Positions 21,427-31,593 of a stretch of 64,000 nt of DNA are shown here, piece by piece (the stretch's first letter is position 1; the number at the start of each line of letters is the position of its first letter). The stretch spans positions 62,001 to 126,000 of the forward strand of contig CDRNVI010000184.1 in NCBI GenBank assembly GCA_977017575.1. The letters are read 5' to 3'. The notes below the pieces were generated by a model. It worked only from the letters and a program-made list of their open reading frames with translations. It searched no databases and was not told where the DNA came from. The translations under genes and the position numbers were made by a program. Origin of the DNA: Paramoeba atlantica. Lineage: Eukaryota > Discosea.

Positions 21427-22212
21427 TGTTGGGGTGAGACCTGCTTCCAACACAGAAGTTGTGCCTTTCAGTGCCTTTTCAGTTCCTTGAGCCTCCCTAA
21501 GCCTTCCCTGAGCTTCCTTGATGCCTTTTATCATGAGTTTTGGTCCTTTCGGAGAGCCCTGAGCCTCACAGACAGCTGCGCACCATTTTATCGTGATTTT
21601 AGCCAAAATCACAAGATTTTTAGTGCTCTTTTGATTCAGTTTTCACATTCATGTTTTTTTTGCCCCCTTTTTTCTTGCTGCTTTGCCACCTTCTGCTTTC
21701 TTTCTGCTTTCTTGTTGCTCTCTCTCTCTCTTTGCTTTCCTTTGTGATCTTTTGGCTTGCCTTGCTTGCTTTCTGTTCTCTTCTTTTGTTGTCATCATCT
21801 TTTGTTGCTTTCTTCCTTCTTTGGTTGCTGTGTAGACTTGGGATTCTGATTTGAGTTGAGTTTTGGTGATTCTGTGCTTTTCGCAGTTGTGATTCCTTTT
21901 GTTGTTCTTCTTCTTGCTTTTCTGTTTCTTTGTTGTTGTTTTCTTGTTCTGTTTGTGTTGGCTGGAGATCTTTTCCATAAAGGTTTTGATCCAGAGTTTC
22001 TGTTTCTCTTTCTTTTCTCTTGTTTTCTCTGTTGATCCTGCTCCCCTCCTCACACTTCTTTTTGCTTTTTTGTTTTCTTGTTGTTGTTTTCTTGTTCTGT
22101 TAGTGTTGGCTGGAGATTCTTTCCATAAAGGTTTTGATTCAGAGTTTCTGTTTCTCTTTCTTTTCTCTTGTTTTCTCTGTTGATCCTGCTCCCCTCCTCA
22201 CATCTATCCTCA
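21427..22212 (+). mobile_element. Gypsy-A 3' LTR
   Basis: Begins TGTTGGGGTGAG directly after the polypurine tract and ends in CA around 22202-22212. It matches the solo LTR at 43844-44513 along its length. A segment of about 149 bp is tandemly doubled here (21907-22055 and 22056-22204) but single in the solo copy. The last ten bases (TCTATCCTCA) are shared with the SINE-A sequence that follows. Confidence 0.88.
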
Positions 22213-22286
22213 TTATCTTTAATCTTAAAAAATTAGTGGTTTTGGGTTAAGCTATTATTTAATAAAGTCCAGTATTAAAAAGAAAA
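22203..22286 (+). mobile_element. SINE-A 3' fragment
   Basis: Starts TCTATCCTCATTATC, which overlaps the end of the LTR, and runs to the family tail AATAAAGTCCAGTATTAAAAAG. Head and central domain are absent. Confidence 0.8.
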
Positions 22287-22784
22287 AGAGCTGAGCATAT
22301 CTACTGATAGCTCTTAGCTAACTCTATTCAATTATGTTCTCCAGAAGCTCTGACTTGTCTTTCAGTAGAGTTGCTGGAGGAAATGCTAATTCAGCACCAT
22401 TATTTTTGAAAAAAGCAGTTCCAGGTATGAACCAAACAATTGCTAAGCTTTGGAAGATGATTGATATGAAGAATGCCTCTCTCTCCACCCACCTTGTTAC
22501 TAAATTTAACCCATTTCTCATTAAAGGAGTTAAAGTACTCTTCCCAGTAGGAGTCTTTACCTTTCCCAACAAGATTCCTACCTTTCCCAACTTCCTGAAA
22601 GCTATTGAAAGTCAAACCAATCTTAAGGGAAGTATTAGAGTGAAGGCAAAGGTCAAGCACTATGCTATCTTTGCTCACAAGAAGGAAGACATCCTTATAA
22701 TCCAATCTATTATTAAAAAAAAAAGGAAATCTAATTGCCAACTAACTTGAAAGTACTTATATCTAGAGAGTCAATCATGATAAG
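22287..22784 (+). mobile_element. LINE-2 fragment, 5' part of ORF1
   Basis: Matches the 5' region and ORF1 N-terminus of LINE-2b (43634-43000, minus). The frame 22334-22750 encodes FSRVAGGNANSAPLFLKKAV... and further along the conserved ORF1 block, with the lysine run KKKRKS near its end where the copy loses similarity. It is a scrap: the rest of ORF1 and ORF2 do not follow. Confidence 0.85.
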
Positions 22785-23092
22785 GGTTGGTGCTTGTAGT
22801 TTAGTTATAAATTTAACTATATCCAACCAGATTACATTTCAGCCTTGTCTGCTAAAAAGTTGAAGATAAAATCCTTTGAAAGAAGCTTTGGATTATTCTC
22901 CCTTCTAATATATATCCTCCAACCTAAACTTGCAGAAGTTCTAAAGTTCAATATAAAGACCAACTAAACTAAGCTGAAGTTTAAAACTTCACTTCTTGTT
23001 AAAGGTTAAAAACAAACATAATTTAATGTAATTCAAATGGTTTAGATTAAGAACTACTAATTGAATAAAGTTTGCCTCAAAAAGAAAAATTT
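22785..23092 (+). mobile_element. SINE-B copy 2, internally deleted
   Basis: tRNA-like head (GTTGGTGCTTGTAGTTTAG...) joined to the central domain with about 100 bp missing between them, so the B box is lost. The tail ends AATAAAGTTTGCCTCAAAAAG. It is diverged. Confidence 0.85.
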
Positions 23093-23475
23093 CTTCCTTT
23101 GAAACCATTTTTGTGATTGAGAAAGTACTTCACCCCTCTAAAACCTGGTTACCCTCAATTGGAGGAAAACCTGGCTCCTCTCTTGCAGACTCTATTATGT
23201 AGAATTGAAGTTTGACAAGATTACCCAATCTCCTATGAAAAAGCAATCAGTACTCTTTTGAATTACTTAAAGTGCTTTGTTTTCAAATGTATAAACTTTC
23301 TAACCTTTGGTCTACAATGTTTAAAACCAACTTTAAAAGCAAAAGATTTTAGAGCTTAGTAATCACAATTTCAAAACCAAAAGATTCATGATTGATCAGA
23401 TTTCATAGAAAAAAATTCATTCAAAGAAATATTGGTAACTTCCATAAGGAAATCCAAAAGTAATCTACTCAATGG
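23093..23475 (+). mobile_element. LINE-2 fragment, reverse-transcriptase part
   Basis: Matches LINE-2 ORF2 from just beyond the point where copy a stops at 4158 (CCATTTTTGTGATTGAGAAAGTACTTC... corresponds to AIFVIEKVL). It decays after about 23340. Because it resumes where copy a leaves off, it may be the far side of that copy. Confidence 0.75.
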
Positions 23476-23902
23476 AGTTGGTGCCTATAATTTAGTCATA
23501 AATTCAACTATGTTCAATCTTGGAGGGGATGAGTTCAAATTCTAGTTTTTCAAATTTTAGAAAATTTTTCTAATCCTATAAAGTGATTTGATTAGAGTGA
23601 AAAGCTTTTGAAGAAGTGTGAAAATTAGAACAAGTTACATTTTAACCCAATTTGCTAAAAAGTTAAAAATAAATTCCTTTAGAAGAAGTTTTGAATTATT
23701 TTCTCTTTTAATATGTATCCTCCAGCCTGAACTTATAAAAGTTCTAAAGTTTAGTATAAAGACCAACTGAACTAAGCTGAAGTTTAAAACTTTACCTCTT
23801 GTTAAAGATTAAAAACAAACTTAATTTAATGTAATTCAAATAGCTTAGATTAAAAACTACTAATTGAATAAAATCTACTTCAAAAAGAAAAAAAAAAACT
23901 TC
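23476..23902 (+). mobile_element. SINE-B copy 3, full length, diverged
   Basis: Head GTTGGTGCCTATAATTTAGTC, central domain, body and tail ending AATAAAATCTACTTC plus an A-tract at about 23882-23898. C-to-T and G-to-A differences against the 30715 copy are frequent; I see no clear target-site duplication. Older than copy 4. Confidence 0.9.
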
Positions 23903-24200
23903 TATGATAAGAAATTGAAGAATTTTATAATATTTAATAAAATAAATATTTATTTTAAGTTGAAAGAAAGAATATTTCTATCAAAAATATAAAAGAAGAT
24001 AATAAAATAGGTTGAAGTAGTATTAATTAATATAAAATTAGAAAAAAAAAACTATAATTTAAGATATAAAGTTCTATTATTTAATTTCACTTTTTCTATT
24101 TTACTTAATTAGTTAAAGTAACTTAACTTTATCTACTTTTATATTATTTACAAATACCTTTCTTTAATCAATTTAAAAAAAAAAAAAAAAAAAAAATAGA
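23903..24200 (+). other. AT-rich stretch without a gene
   Basis: Very AT-rich, with a 26-base A-run at about 24175-24200. No coding frame, RNA gene or recognisable repeat was seen. The A-run may be the 5' junction of LINE-3, as A-runs also precede the 5' ends of LINE-1 and LINE-2. Confidence 0.5.
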
Positions 24201-24239
24201 AGGTTCAAAATACAATTTATTTGAATTTCCTATTTTTTG

Positions 24240-26600
24240 TTATAGTGTGTATTTTTGTGGCTGGTTACCACAGAAAATATTATGAAAATCTTTTCATCTA
24301 ATGTAAAGGAAGGAAAGAGATTTTCTATTAAGAACACTTAATTAAGACAAACAAATAGTGAATCATTTGCTCAAGTTGTTAAAAAAAGCAAAAAAAAAAA
24401 AAAACCTCTCAAAACCAAGGAAGGCTTTCCAGCCTTCAAAGATCTTATTGATGTGTTGTACAAAATTGATTGGAAGAATATTAAACTATATTAAGGTTTA
24501 ATTATGCACTTGAATCCAAAAATTGTTGTTGGAGCTAAGTCAAGACCAACAAAGTTAGTGAAATCACTGGATTTCAGACCAGAGCTCCTCAACTTCAATA
24601 AGGTTATCAAAGCAATTAAACATATGACTTCTTTTAAAGAAAGATTTTTGTAAATATCAAACAAAGCCATTTTGTAATCTCAACACTCAAAAACATAGAT
24701 GTTGCAAGTATAGAAAAAGAGTTTTTGAACAAAGGTAATGAATTGGCCAAAAAACTCAAAAATCTTTTATTTGGAGGAACAATAAGAACACAAAATTGTG
24801 AAAGCTTAAAATTAAGGTTTCTTTTGAAGCTAAGGGTGTAAAGTAGATCCAGAATCTTTTTGCTGGTTCAAATTCTCTTTTGAAACATAATTTGAAAGAA
24901 GTAGTACAAATCGTCTAGAATTGTATTATTTTGTTTTACATCCAAATTTTTATTAACCTTGTCCTTTTTATTGCTCACATCAAGAGATGACAAGCTTGAG
25001 TCTTTGTTTAGACCTCAGCAAGACCCTTTAATACAGTGGTGAAATGCATCACTTGCCAAATTAACTATCTTGCTTGTTTATTGTTTATTTGAAATTTTAC
25101 AAAAAAAAAATTCAAGTGAAGTAGACAATATGGTAAGAACAGAAATGTACTTGATCAACACCTGCAATCCTAAAGAAGTTAAGATAAGAAAACAAATTGC
25201 CAAAGATGATGTACAATTTAACTTCATTCTTTCTGAAGGAGTCTTTTCATCCTGTACCCCCCTCAGAAATACTGGTAAGTCTATGGTAGTGGATTTTGAG
25301 AGAACAGATCAATTTTCCCCCAAGTCACATGCTTTGTTTAAGCCTTCCAAGGGTCTCCCCTATAGGTGTTAAAAAAGATAGCTTAAATTTACCTATGCAT
25401 AATTTTAGAGATCAAAAGTTGGTGTTTTATTTATCTAATGTTATTCCTACAAAACCTACCCCTCCAAAAGACCTCTCTCCTGTGAAGAAGAGCTATAAAG
25501 CTGTACCCAACAACTTCAAAGTACCTTCTTCCATAACTAAGGAATCAGCTGTTCAAAGAAGTTCCTCTATGGGTCTAATCAAGCATGATGCTGCAACTTT
25601 GATTAAAATAAGTTCATTTTCTCCCATCAAAACCAAAACCACTTCTAAAATAAATAAAACTATTAGTGAAAGCAACAAACAAGTCAGTAAATCCCCAGTG
25701 CTCCCCATATCACCAGCTCAGCAGTTACAAACTCAACAAAAAAGAAGGGTACTTGGCCATTGGTGAATATAAATTCCAACTTAGTAGTCCCTTCTTTTAA
25801 GTTTGCTTCTTTACAACTAAAAGAGATTGTGGGCAAGTCAAGAAATGGTGCTGATTCTTTGATTCAGAAGAAGGAAAACAGGAAAAGTCAACTTGTTTCT
25901 GGTCCTGCCCCTATCTTCATCAATGAAGAAGATTTACCAATTGAAAATGTATTGGTGGAGAAACTCAACAACAAAAGAGAAGTAAAATTAATATTAAAAA
26001 AATTGAATTTGAACATTAAATAAGCAAATACAACTAAGAATTTTGGAAGAGTCTATAAAAGGTTGGAAAATGGTTCAATTTTCCCAGAGGATAAGAAATT
26101 AAGGCATCAAGCTTTCTACTTTGTGAAGATAGAATGCACTAAGAGAAAAAAGAGTGAATTAAAAGAAATGATTAATATTAGAGTAGGGTGGGAGAAAAGA
26201 AAGAATGAGAGTGAAGAGGAAAAAGGAAAAGTATCATAAAAGAAAAGAAGAATCACACAAGAAAAAGAAAGTGGGGAAAGAAAGTCAGTGAACCTTCCAA
26301 ATGAGGAAGGGGTGGGCATCAACCATCTGTTTATGGAAAAACCTGAGGAAAGAAGTGATGATATTCAAGATAGTACCCCCTTTTCTTTTTCATTTAAAGG
26401 TTTAGATATGAGAGTAGAAAGAAGAAAGAAGGAAAAGGGGGAAGCTATGAAGATTGAAATGAATGAGGAGTCTGCTAGAACAACCCAAGCAAGGAGAGAG
26501 AGTGAGGGAGGGAAGTTAATTATTTAAAAAAAAAAAAAAAAAAAAAAACAAACAAATAATGATTAAACTTAAAAAGAGAAAGAATAAGAAGAGAAAGGAA
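24240..26600 (+). pseudogene. LINE-3 ORF1 remnant
   Basis: Several short open frames (25070-25372, 25296-25766, 25760-26023, 26288-26527) lie in the place of ORF1. The part around 24770-25080 can be matched to LINE-2 ORF1 (NLFAGSNSLL, LKEVVQIV, FYIQIFINLVLFIAHI), and CITCQINYLACL near 25047 lies where the C-C-H-C knuckle sits in the other two families, with Tyr in place of His. A charged Lys/Glu-rich segment and an A-run (26527-26548) end it, as in LINE-2. Many frame breaks; not functional. Confidence 0.65.
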
Positions 26601-26799
26601 AAAGAATTGGTGGATATCAGAAGTAGCTTTGATGTGTGTTGGCCCCTAGGAAACTCCTTCCCCAACAATAAACTTGCCTAATATAACCTAATTAGAGTGC
26701 TTCCCATCAAATCCTCTAAATGATCTTGGAGTTAATTCATGTGATAGATCCTCAGCTAATGTAATTGAATATGATGAATGTAGGTTTTCCAATGCACAT

Positions 26800-29652
26800 G
26801 TTATTTCCTGAAACATGAATGAAGTTTAAAATTTCAACAAATTGAAAACTCTTCAGAAAATAGCTGGGAGTTGTTGGCCTCTTTTCATTTTGATTCAAGA
26901 ATCTCACTCTGATTCTGAATGTAACCTTGATCTTATTAAGAACCAATTGAGAAAGTATATTTAGTTGAGAGACAATTTTTTTGGAAAGAGAAGGGATCTG
27001 CTCATTGGAGTTAAGCAGATGGAGGGGGTGAAAGAGATTTCTCTTTGTTTCTTTGATTAAACCATGAGTGGATTATTTGAAGTTTATGTGACTATTAAAT
27101 CAACAAACTATTCTATTCTAAATATATACTATCATTCTGACCTTAAAGTAGTCACCATCTTGCAGAAGGCCACTTGGTTCTTTGGCTAGAATCCCAGAAG
27201 CATAAATATCTTTGAAGGTGATTTCAACTAAAATGTGAGGGAAAAACAAATAGAAGAGATTGAACAGTGTTGTACTTCCTTCTGTATGTTACACTTGAAA
27301 TGGAATGAACCCACCCATTATAAAGGAAGATGTATCAATCATATTTTCTTCTCATCTAAGACTCCATTAAAATGATTGTTTATCAATACCATCCCATCTG
27401 GCTTTAAAGATCATGCACTATTGATTGGAAGATCCTTATTTAAGAAATGGGAGATTTGAGTGAATAAGAAATTCATCTTTGAGTATTTGATTAATAACCA
27501 TGGATTCATCAACACTCTTATTGAGAGGATGGGTACTTTCTTTAAGGATGATGATTCTAATGAGTTTTTGATCAGGTTCAAGATCACAGCTTGGGAATTA
27601 GTTCCCTACTGGAGAGAGAGAAACATTGAGGCAGCATTGTTTAGAGAACTGTGGAAGATCCATTTTCTTGTAAGATCCCTTTGCAATTCTCACATTCTTA
27701 GGAAATCTACTGTCCAGAGGCCATACTCTTCCCTTGAAATGGGTCTGTTGGATCAAGCCTCTTTTGGTTGGAAGGGTTTGAAGAAAGGAAAGTTGTGGAG
27801 GAGAAGAATAATCCCCAGAATGATTTCTGCAGCATTCAAGAAGATTGAATGTATTGAAGGACAGTTGGGGATCTTTATTAACAATCACTCTGTGAGGCCT
27901 AAAGTGAGATCATCCCTAAGGGTTAAAGGAATTGTTGTGGATGGGGTCATTTCCAGAGATAATAGTATGGTTTAGAAAGCAATTAAAGAATTTTGTGGGA
28001 ATCTTTTGAGTTTAGTGAGGCTGTACAACAAGGACTCTCTTTAGAAGCTGATTGAAAACTATAAACCTTAGTTTCTTAAGATTGATTATCATGTTGTTGA
28101 TGGGGTCAAGGTTGATAAACTGCTGCAATGGTACAATAATTCAAGTGCTGGCCCAGATGGTATTCCCTTTACTCTCTACAAAGTGACAAGTGAACAACTG
28201 TGTGATATGTGGTGTGAACTTATCTCAAGAGTTGGAGAATTAATGGATTTTTTTAAGTCATTTGGGAAGAGTCAACTTATGTTGCTACCCAAGATTGAGA
28301 ATATTCCTTATCCTGACCAATTTCAACCAATAAGTATTATCAATTCTGATTATTGGATTGTGATGAGATATTGGGCCAAATGGCTGATGGAAAGTGCCAG
28401 AGAGGTGATTTTCCCTGAACAAAATGCTATGTTTGCTGGAAGGTCCATTGATAATATAGTAGAATTGATATATGATGGGTTTATGGAAGCTGTGGCAAAG
28501 GGCAAAGACATGACCATCCTCCAAACTGACTTTTGTAAGGCCTATGACTATATTAACCACAAAGCCTCTATAAAGTTGCTGATTGGGTTGAATACTCCAC
28601 TTCAAGCCTTTGAAGTTGTATCTAAAGTACTGCAAGAGTTAGATACATAGCTTTCAACTGTAGGATTGAATGATAAGATATAAAAGAAAGCCATCAAGAG
28701 CTGGACTGATGTGTGACAAAGCTGCTTCATTTCACTTCTATTGTTCATTATTCTTTTTGATGTTTTGTTGGTTAGTTTAAACAATGGAGATGACCTTAAG
28801 AAGCTTGCTGGGTTTATGGATGACTTAGCCCTTTTCCTTCACAGGGTCCAATCCATAAATTCCTTAACTTTAATCTTCCAAAAATATGAACAAAGAACTG
28901 AAGCTAAACTCAACTACAATAAATGTTTTGTATTATCAATTGAAAAGACCCTTGAGTTGAAATGCCTTTGGCTAATTATTTGAGAGAAAAGACTGTATAC
29001 TTGGGAATTATAATTTCTTGAAGAATGAACCCAACTAAGGATTGAGAAGAGGTGATCAAGAAAATACAAAAAGTTGGAACAGCAATTAAGCAAAAGAAAG
29101 GCAGCTTCAATGAGAGAGTTTAGATGATTAATACTTATCTTATTCCTTGTATGGATTATTTGGCAAGATTTAAGCTTATCTCAAAAGCTATCTTCTCAAA
29201 GATGTGGAAAGCCATTCATTCAGCCTTAGGTATATATGCAAATCTAAAGTCTTATGTAATGACTTCTCTTTGTCCCCTGTTCTTTGAAAAACCCCAAGTT
29301 AAACACCCTATTCTGTTCAACTGAGCTCTACTGGTATCAAGAAAGCCTCTCTAAGATTATTATAAGAATTTATTGTCCATTGGAGCTATGAGGATTGATG
29401 CTTTAGAAGCTAATAGGGTTATCTTAGAATAAATGAGAATGGGCTCCAAAACCAAGAGATCTTTCTCTCTCCTATCTTAAAACATTTTTGTGGGAGTGAA
29501 GAATTTCTATGTAGGGGATGGCTGCTTGAAATGTATGATCTATAATTTATCTCTTCCACAAAGACTCCAGATTAAACAAAATCTTCTGAAGTTCTTTTTG
29601 AGGGACCTCCCAACTATGGATAAAATTGTCCATTTCACATTTGTGAGTTTAC
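26800..29652 (+). pseudogene. LINE-3 ORF2 remnant: endonuclease and reverse transcriptase
   Basis: The endonuclease is readable in pieces (LFILIQESH near 26883, FEGDFN near 27211, GFKDHALLIGR near 27403), broken by several stops. 27460-27975 is an open linker (KGIVVDGVISRDNS near its end). The reverse transcriptase spans about 28130-29330: NSSAGPDGIPFTLYK, LPKIENIPYPDQFQPISI, TILQTDFCKAYDY (near 28510) and catalytic FMDD at 28813-28824. The last recognisable part is FLRDLPTMDKIVHFT (near 29600), homologous to FLIRGLPTRDKLAHFT of LINE-1. At least ten stops or frame breaks. Confidence 0.85.
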
Positions 29653-29804
29653 TTTGTTTTTTTTTCACTAAACATCAGAAGATGCCATTAATTTATTAAG
29701 ATAAAAAACCATCATATAGATGGAAAAGTTAGTTTAGGTTTTACCAATTGGTAACATAAGCATAGTTAATTATATTTAAATCAGTTAAATATTAGCATAG
29801 TTTG

Positions 29805-31316
29805 TTAATCTTTATCATTACTTGGAGGAGGCCTACCTTCTTTAAAGGTTATATGTCTTTTTTTCTTTTTTTTCCTTTTCTTTCTATTCTTTTCATTATC
29901 CAACATGCTTTCACATAACTTGTTGCTTGGAATTGAAGTAGAATATACATCATGGAGATCTTTAGAGAGGGCTACAGGGGTTATCAAGGTTCCATCAGGA
30001 GAGAGAGGTTTGGGGAAGTATACCACTTGAGTTGTAATTACTAATCCTTGAAATTTCCTCAAGAGTGAGGCAGAGGGAATGGGATAACTTCAATTATGTT
30101 TGAGGGGGTTGTTCAGTTTAGTTCATAAGAGAGAGTTATCAACAATCCATTCTTCTTCAGTTTTTCCAACTGGTTTAGCATGAGGGTCCCATTTGGAATC
30201 ATTAACAGCAGTCATTCCATCCATAACTGACCAACTAGCAGCAGTAGCAATAGCATCAGCATGTTTGTTAAGTTCACAGAAAACATGGATAAATTCAGCA
30301 TCTTCAAATCTAGCAGCAGTAGCTTTAATCTCTATCAACAGGAGGTTAAGTTTATGGTTGCTAATATTGTGATTCTTAAGAGCTGCCTTGGTTAATATCA
30401 TACAATCACCAACAATTTGGATGTGGGAACCCAAACCTCTTGCATTCTTTAATCCCAGGAGACAGCCTTTGAATTCACCAACATTATTTGTACCAAAGGG
30501 AATAGTTTCAGCACCAGCCAGGATTTCCTTTCCATTTCTGAAGATAGCATAACCTGCACCACCAAGATGAGGATCAGTACAGCTTGAACCATCATAGAAA
30601 ACTTGTAAGCCTTTAAACTTGAACTTTTCAATCTCTCTCTTCTTTTTTGCAGAGGTTGGGTCTTTACAAGGAGGTTTGGGAAGGAGTTTGTTCTTCTTTA
30701 AGACTTTGTGAAAGTTGGGGTTGGTGCCCATAGTTTAGTCATAAATTCGACTATGTCCAACCCTGGGGGGGCAAGTTCAAATCCCAGTTTTTTGATATTA
30801 TAGAAAATTTTTCTGGTGCTGTAGAGTGATTTGATTGGAGTGAGGAGCTCTTGAAGAAGTGTGAAAATCAGAACAGGTTACATCTCAGCCCTGTCTGCTA
30901 AAAAGTTGAGGATAAATTCCCTTGGAAGGAGCTTTGGATTATTCTCCCTTCTGATGTGCATCCTCCAGCCTGAACTTGCAGAAGTTCTAAAGTTCAGCAT
31001 AAAGATTGACTGAACTAAGCTGAAGTTTAAAACTTCACCTCTCATTAGAGGTTAAAAACAAACATAATTTAATATAATTCAAATGGCTTAGATTAAGAAC
31101 TACTAATTGAATAAAGTTTGCCTCAAAAAAAAAAAAAAAAAAGACTTTGTGAAAGATATCAATAGCATACTCAGCAGATTGGGATCCTTCAGCACACACA
31201 GTTATCCACAGTGCAAGTAAGGCAGCACTCACTATTAAGGTGAAAAGGTTTGAATAGTATTGAGCAGTTAGTCCACACACAAAAGAAGAGGATTCCCAAG
31301 ATGGGAGTTTCAACTT
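29805..31316 (-). pseudogene. LINE-2b ORF2, RNase H and C-terminus
   Basis: After the region of the zinc finger, the frame 30731-30123 encodes a good RNase H: FYDGSSCTDPHLGGAGYAIF, TNNVGEFKGCLLGL, GDCMILTKAA and ELNKHADAIATAASW, so the Asp, Glu, Asp and Asp positions of the fold are kept. The C-terminal part (30062-29805) ends with a Lys/Arg-rich stretch (NRKKRKKKKKRH). The frame is broken between the two and by SINE-B copy 4 upstream. Confidence 0.88.
30715..31140 (+). mobile_element. SINE-B copy 4, full length, young
   Basis: Complete 426-bp tRNA-derived SINE. The head has an A-box-like TAGTTTAGTCA (30731-30741) and a B box GTTCAAATCCC (30775-30785). The central domain shared with SINE-A is at about 30860-30935, and the tail has AATAAAGTTTGCCTC before an A-tract of 18. 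A perfect 15-bp duplication, AAGACTTTGTGAAAG, flanks it (30700-30714 and 31141-31155). It lies in LINE-2b ORF2, antisense to the LINE. Best reference copy of the family. Confidence 0.97.
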
Positions 31317-31330
31317 GATGCAGTTACATC
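31317..31330. repeat. Target-site duplication of LINE-1b (left)
   Basis: GATGCAGTTACATC, paired with GATGCAGCTACGTC at 38395-38408 (two transitions in 14). It lies in LINE-2b ORF2. Confidence 0.88.
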
Positions 31331-31593
31331 TTTTTTTTTTTTAAGGTTCAGACACCAGGTGCCATTTATTAGAGTTAAAAAACCATCTCTAGGATGGAAA
31401 AGAGGGGGGAAGAAAGGGGGGGGGGAGGGGAGATAAATTAAGAGTTAGATCCAAAGATCTCTTTAGCATGGGATGCATTGGAGTTTCTTTACTAACTTTA
31501 GTTCTCACAAAAGGGTCTGCATTTGATTGTCCACCTTCTAAAACCAGGGAGTGAATTCAGATTGAAGGTTTCTATGAAGTTAATTACATTCCT

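Larger units (their letters stand above)
4159..22212 (+). mobile_element. Gypsy-A: broken Ty3/gypsy chromovirus (5' limit uncertain)
   Basis: Fossil LTR element in plus orientation. Parts in order: an uncertain T-rich leader (4159-7392), gag (7393-15650, split by LINE-1a), protease, reverse transcriptase, RNase H, a long uncharacterised spacer, integrase with a chromodomain, a polypurine tract and a 3' LTR (21427-22212). The order RT, RNase H, integrase plus chromodomain places it with the chromovirus branch of Ty3/gypsy. No matching 5' LTR was found upstream. It carries more than a dozen breaks and is older than the LINE-1 inside it. Confidence 0.75.
24201..29652 (+). mobile_element. LINE-3, old non-LTR retrotransposon
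   Basis: A third LINE family, related to LINE-1 and LINE-2 but well separated in sequence and heavily decayed. ORF1 remnants occupy about 24240-26600 and ORF2 remnants about 26800-29652. It is cut on its 3' side at about 29652 by the 3' end of LINE-2b in opposite orientation, so the zinc finger, RNase H and tail are missing. Confidence 0.85.
29657..31316 (-). mobile_element. LINE-2 copy b, 3' part
   Basis: The 3' end of LINE-2b, minus strand. It starts (in element order) at 31316, next to the LINE-1b insertion, and ends in a poly(A) tract at 29657-29665 with AATAAA upstream (TTAATAAATTAATGG in the element's sense). A full SINE-B sits inside it at 30715-31140. The 5' part of the same copy resumes at 38395. 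Confidence 0.9.

Noticed and set aside
21649-22183. Lys/Arg-rich or Phe/Leu-rich proteins over the gypsy-A LTR
   Set aside because: They lie within the pyrimidine-rich LTR and change with the 149-bp duplication; not coding.
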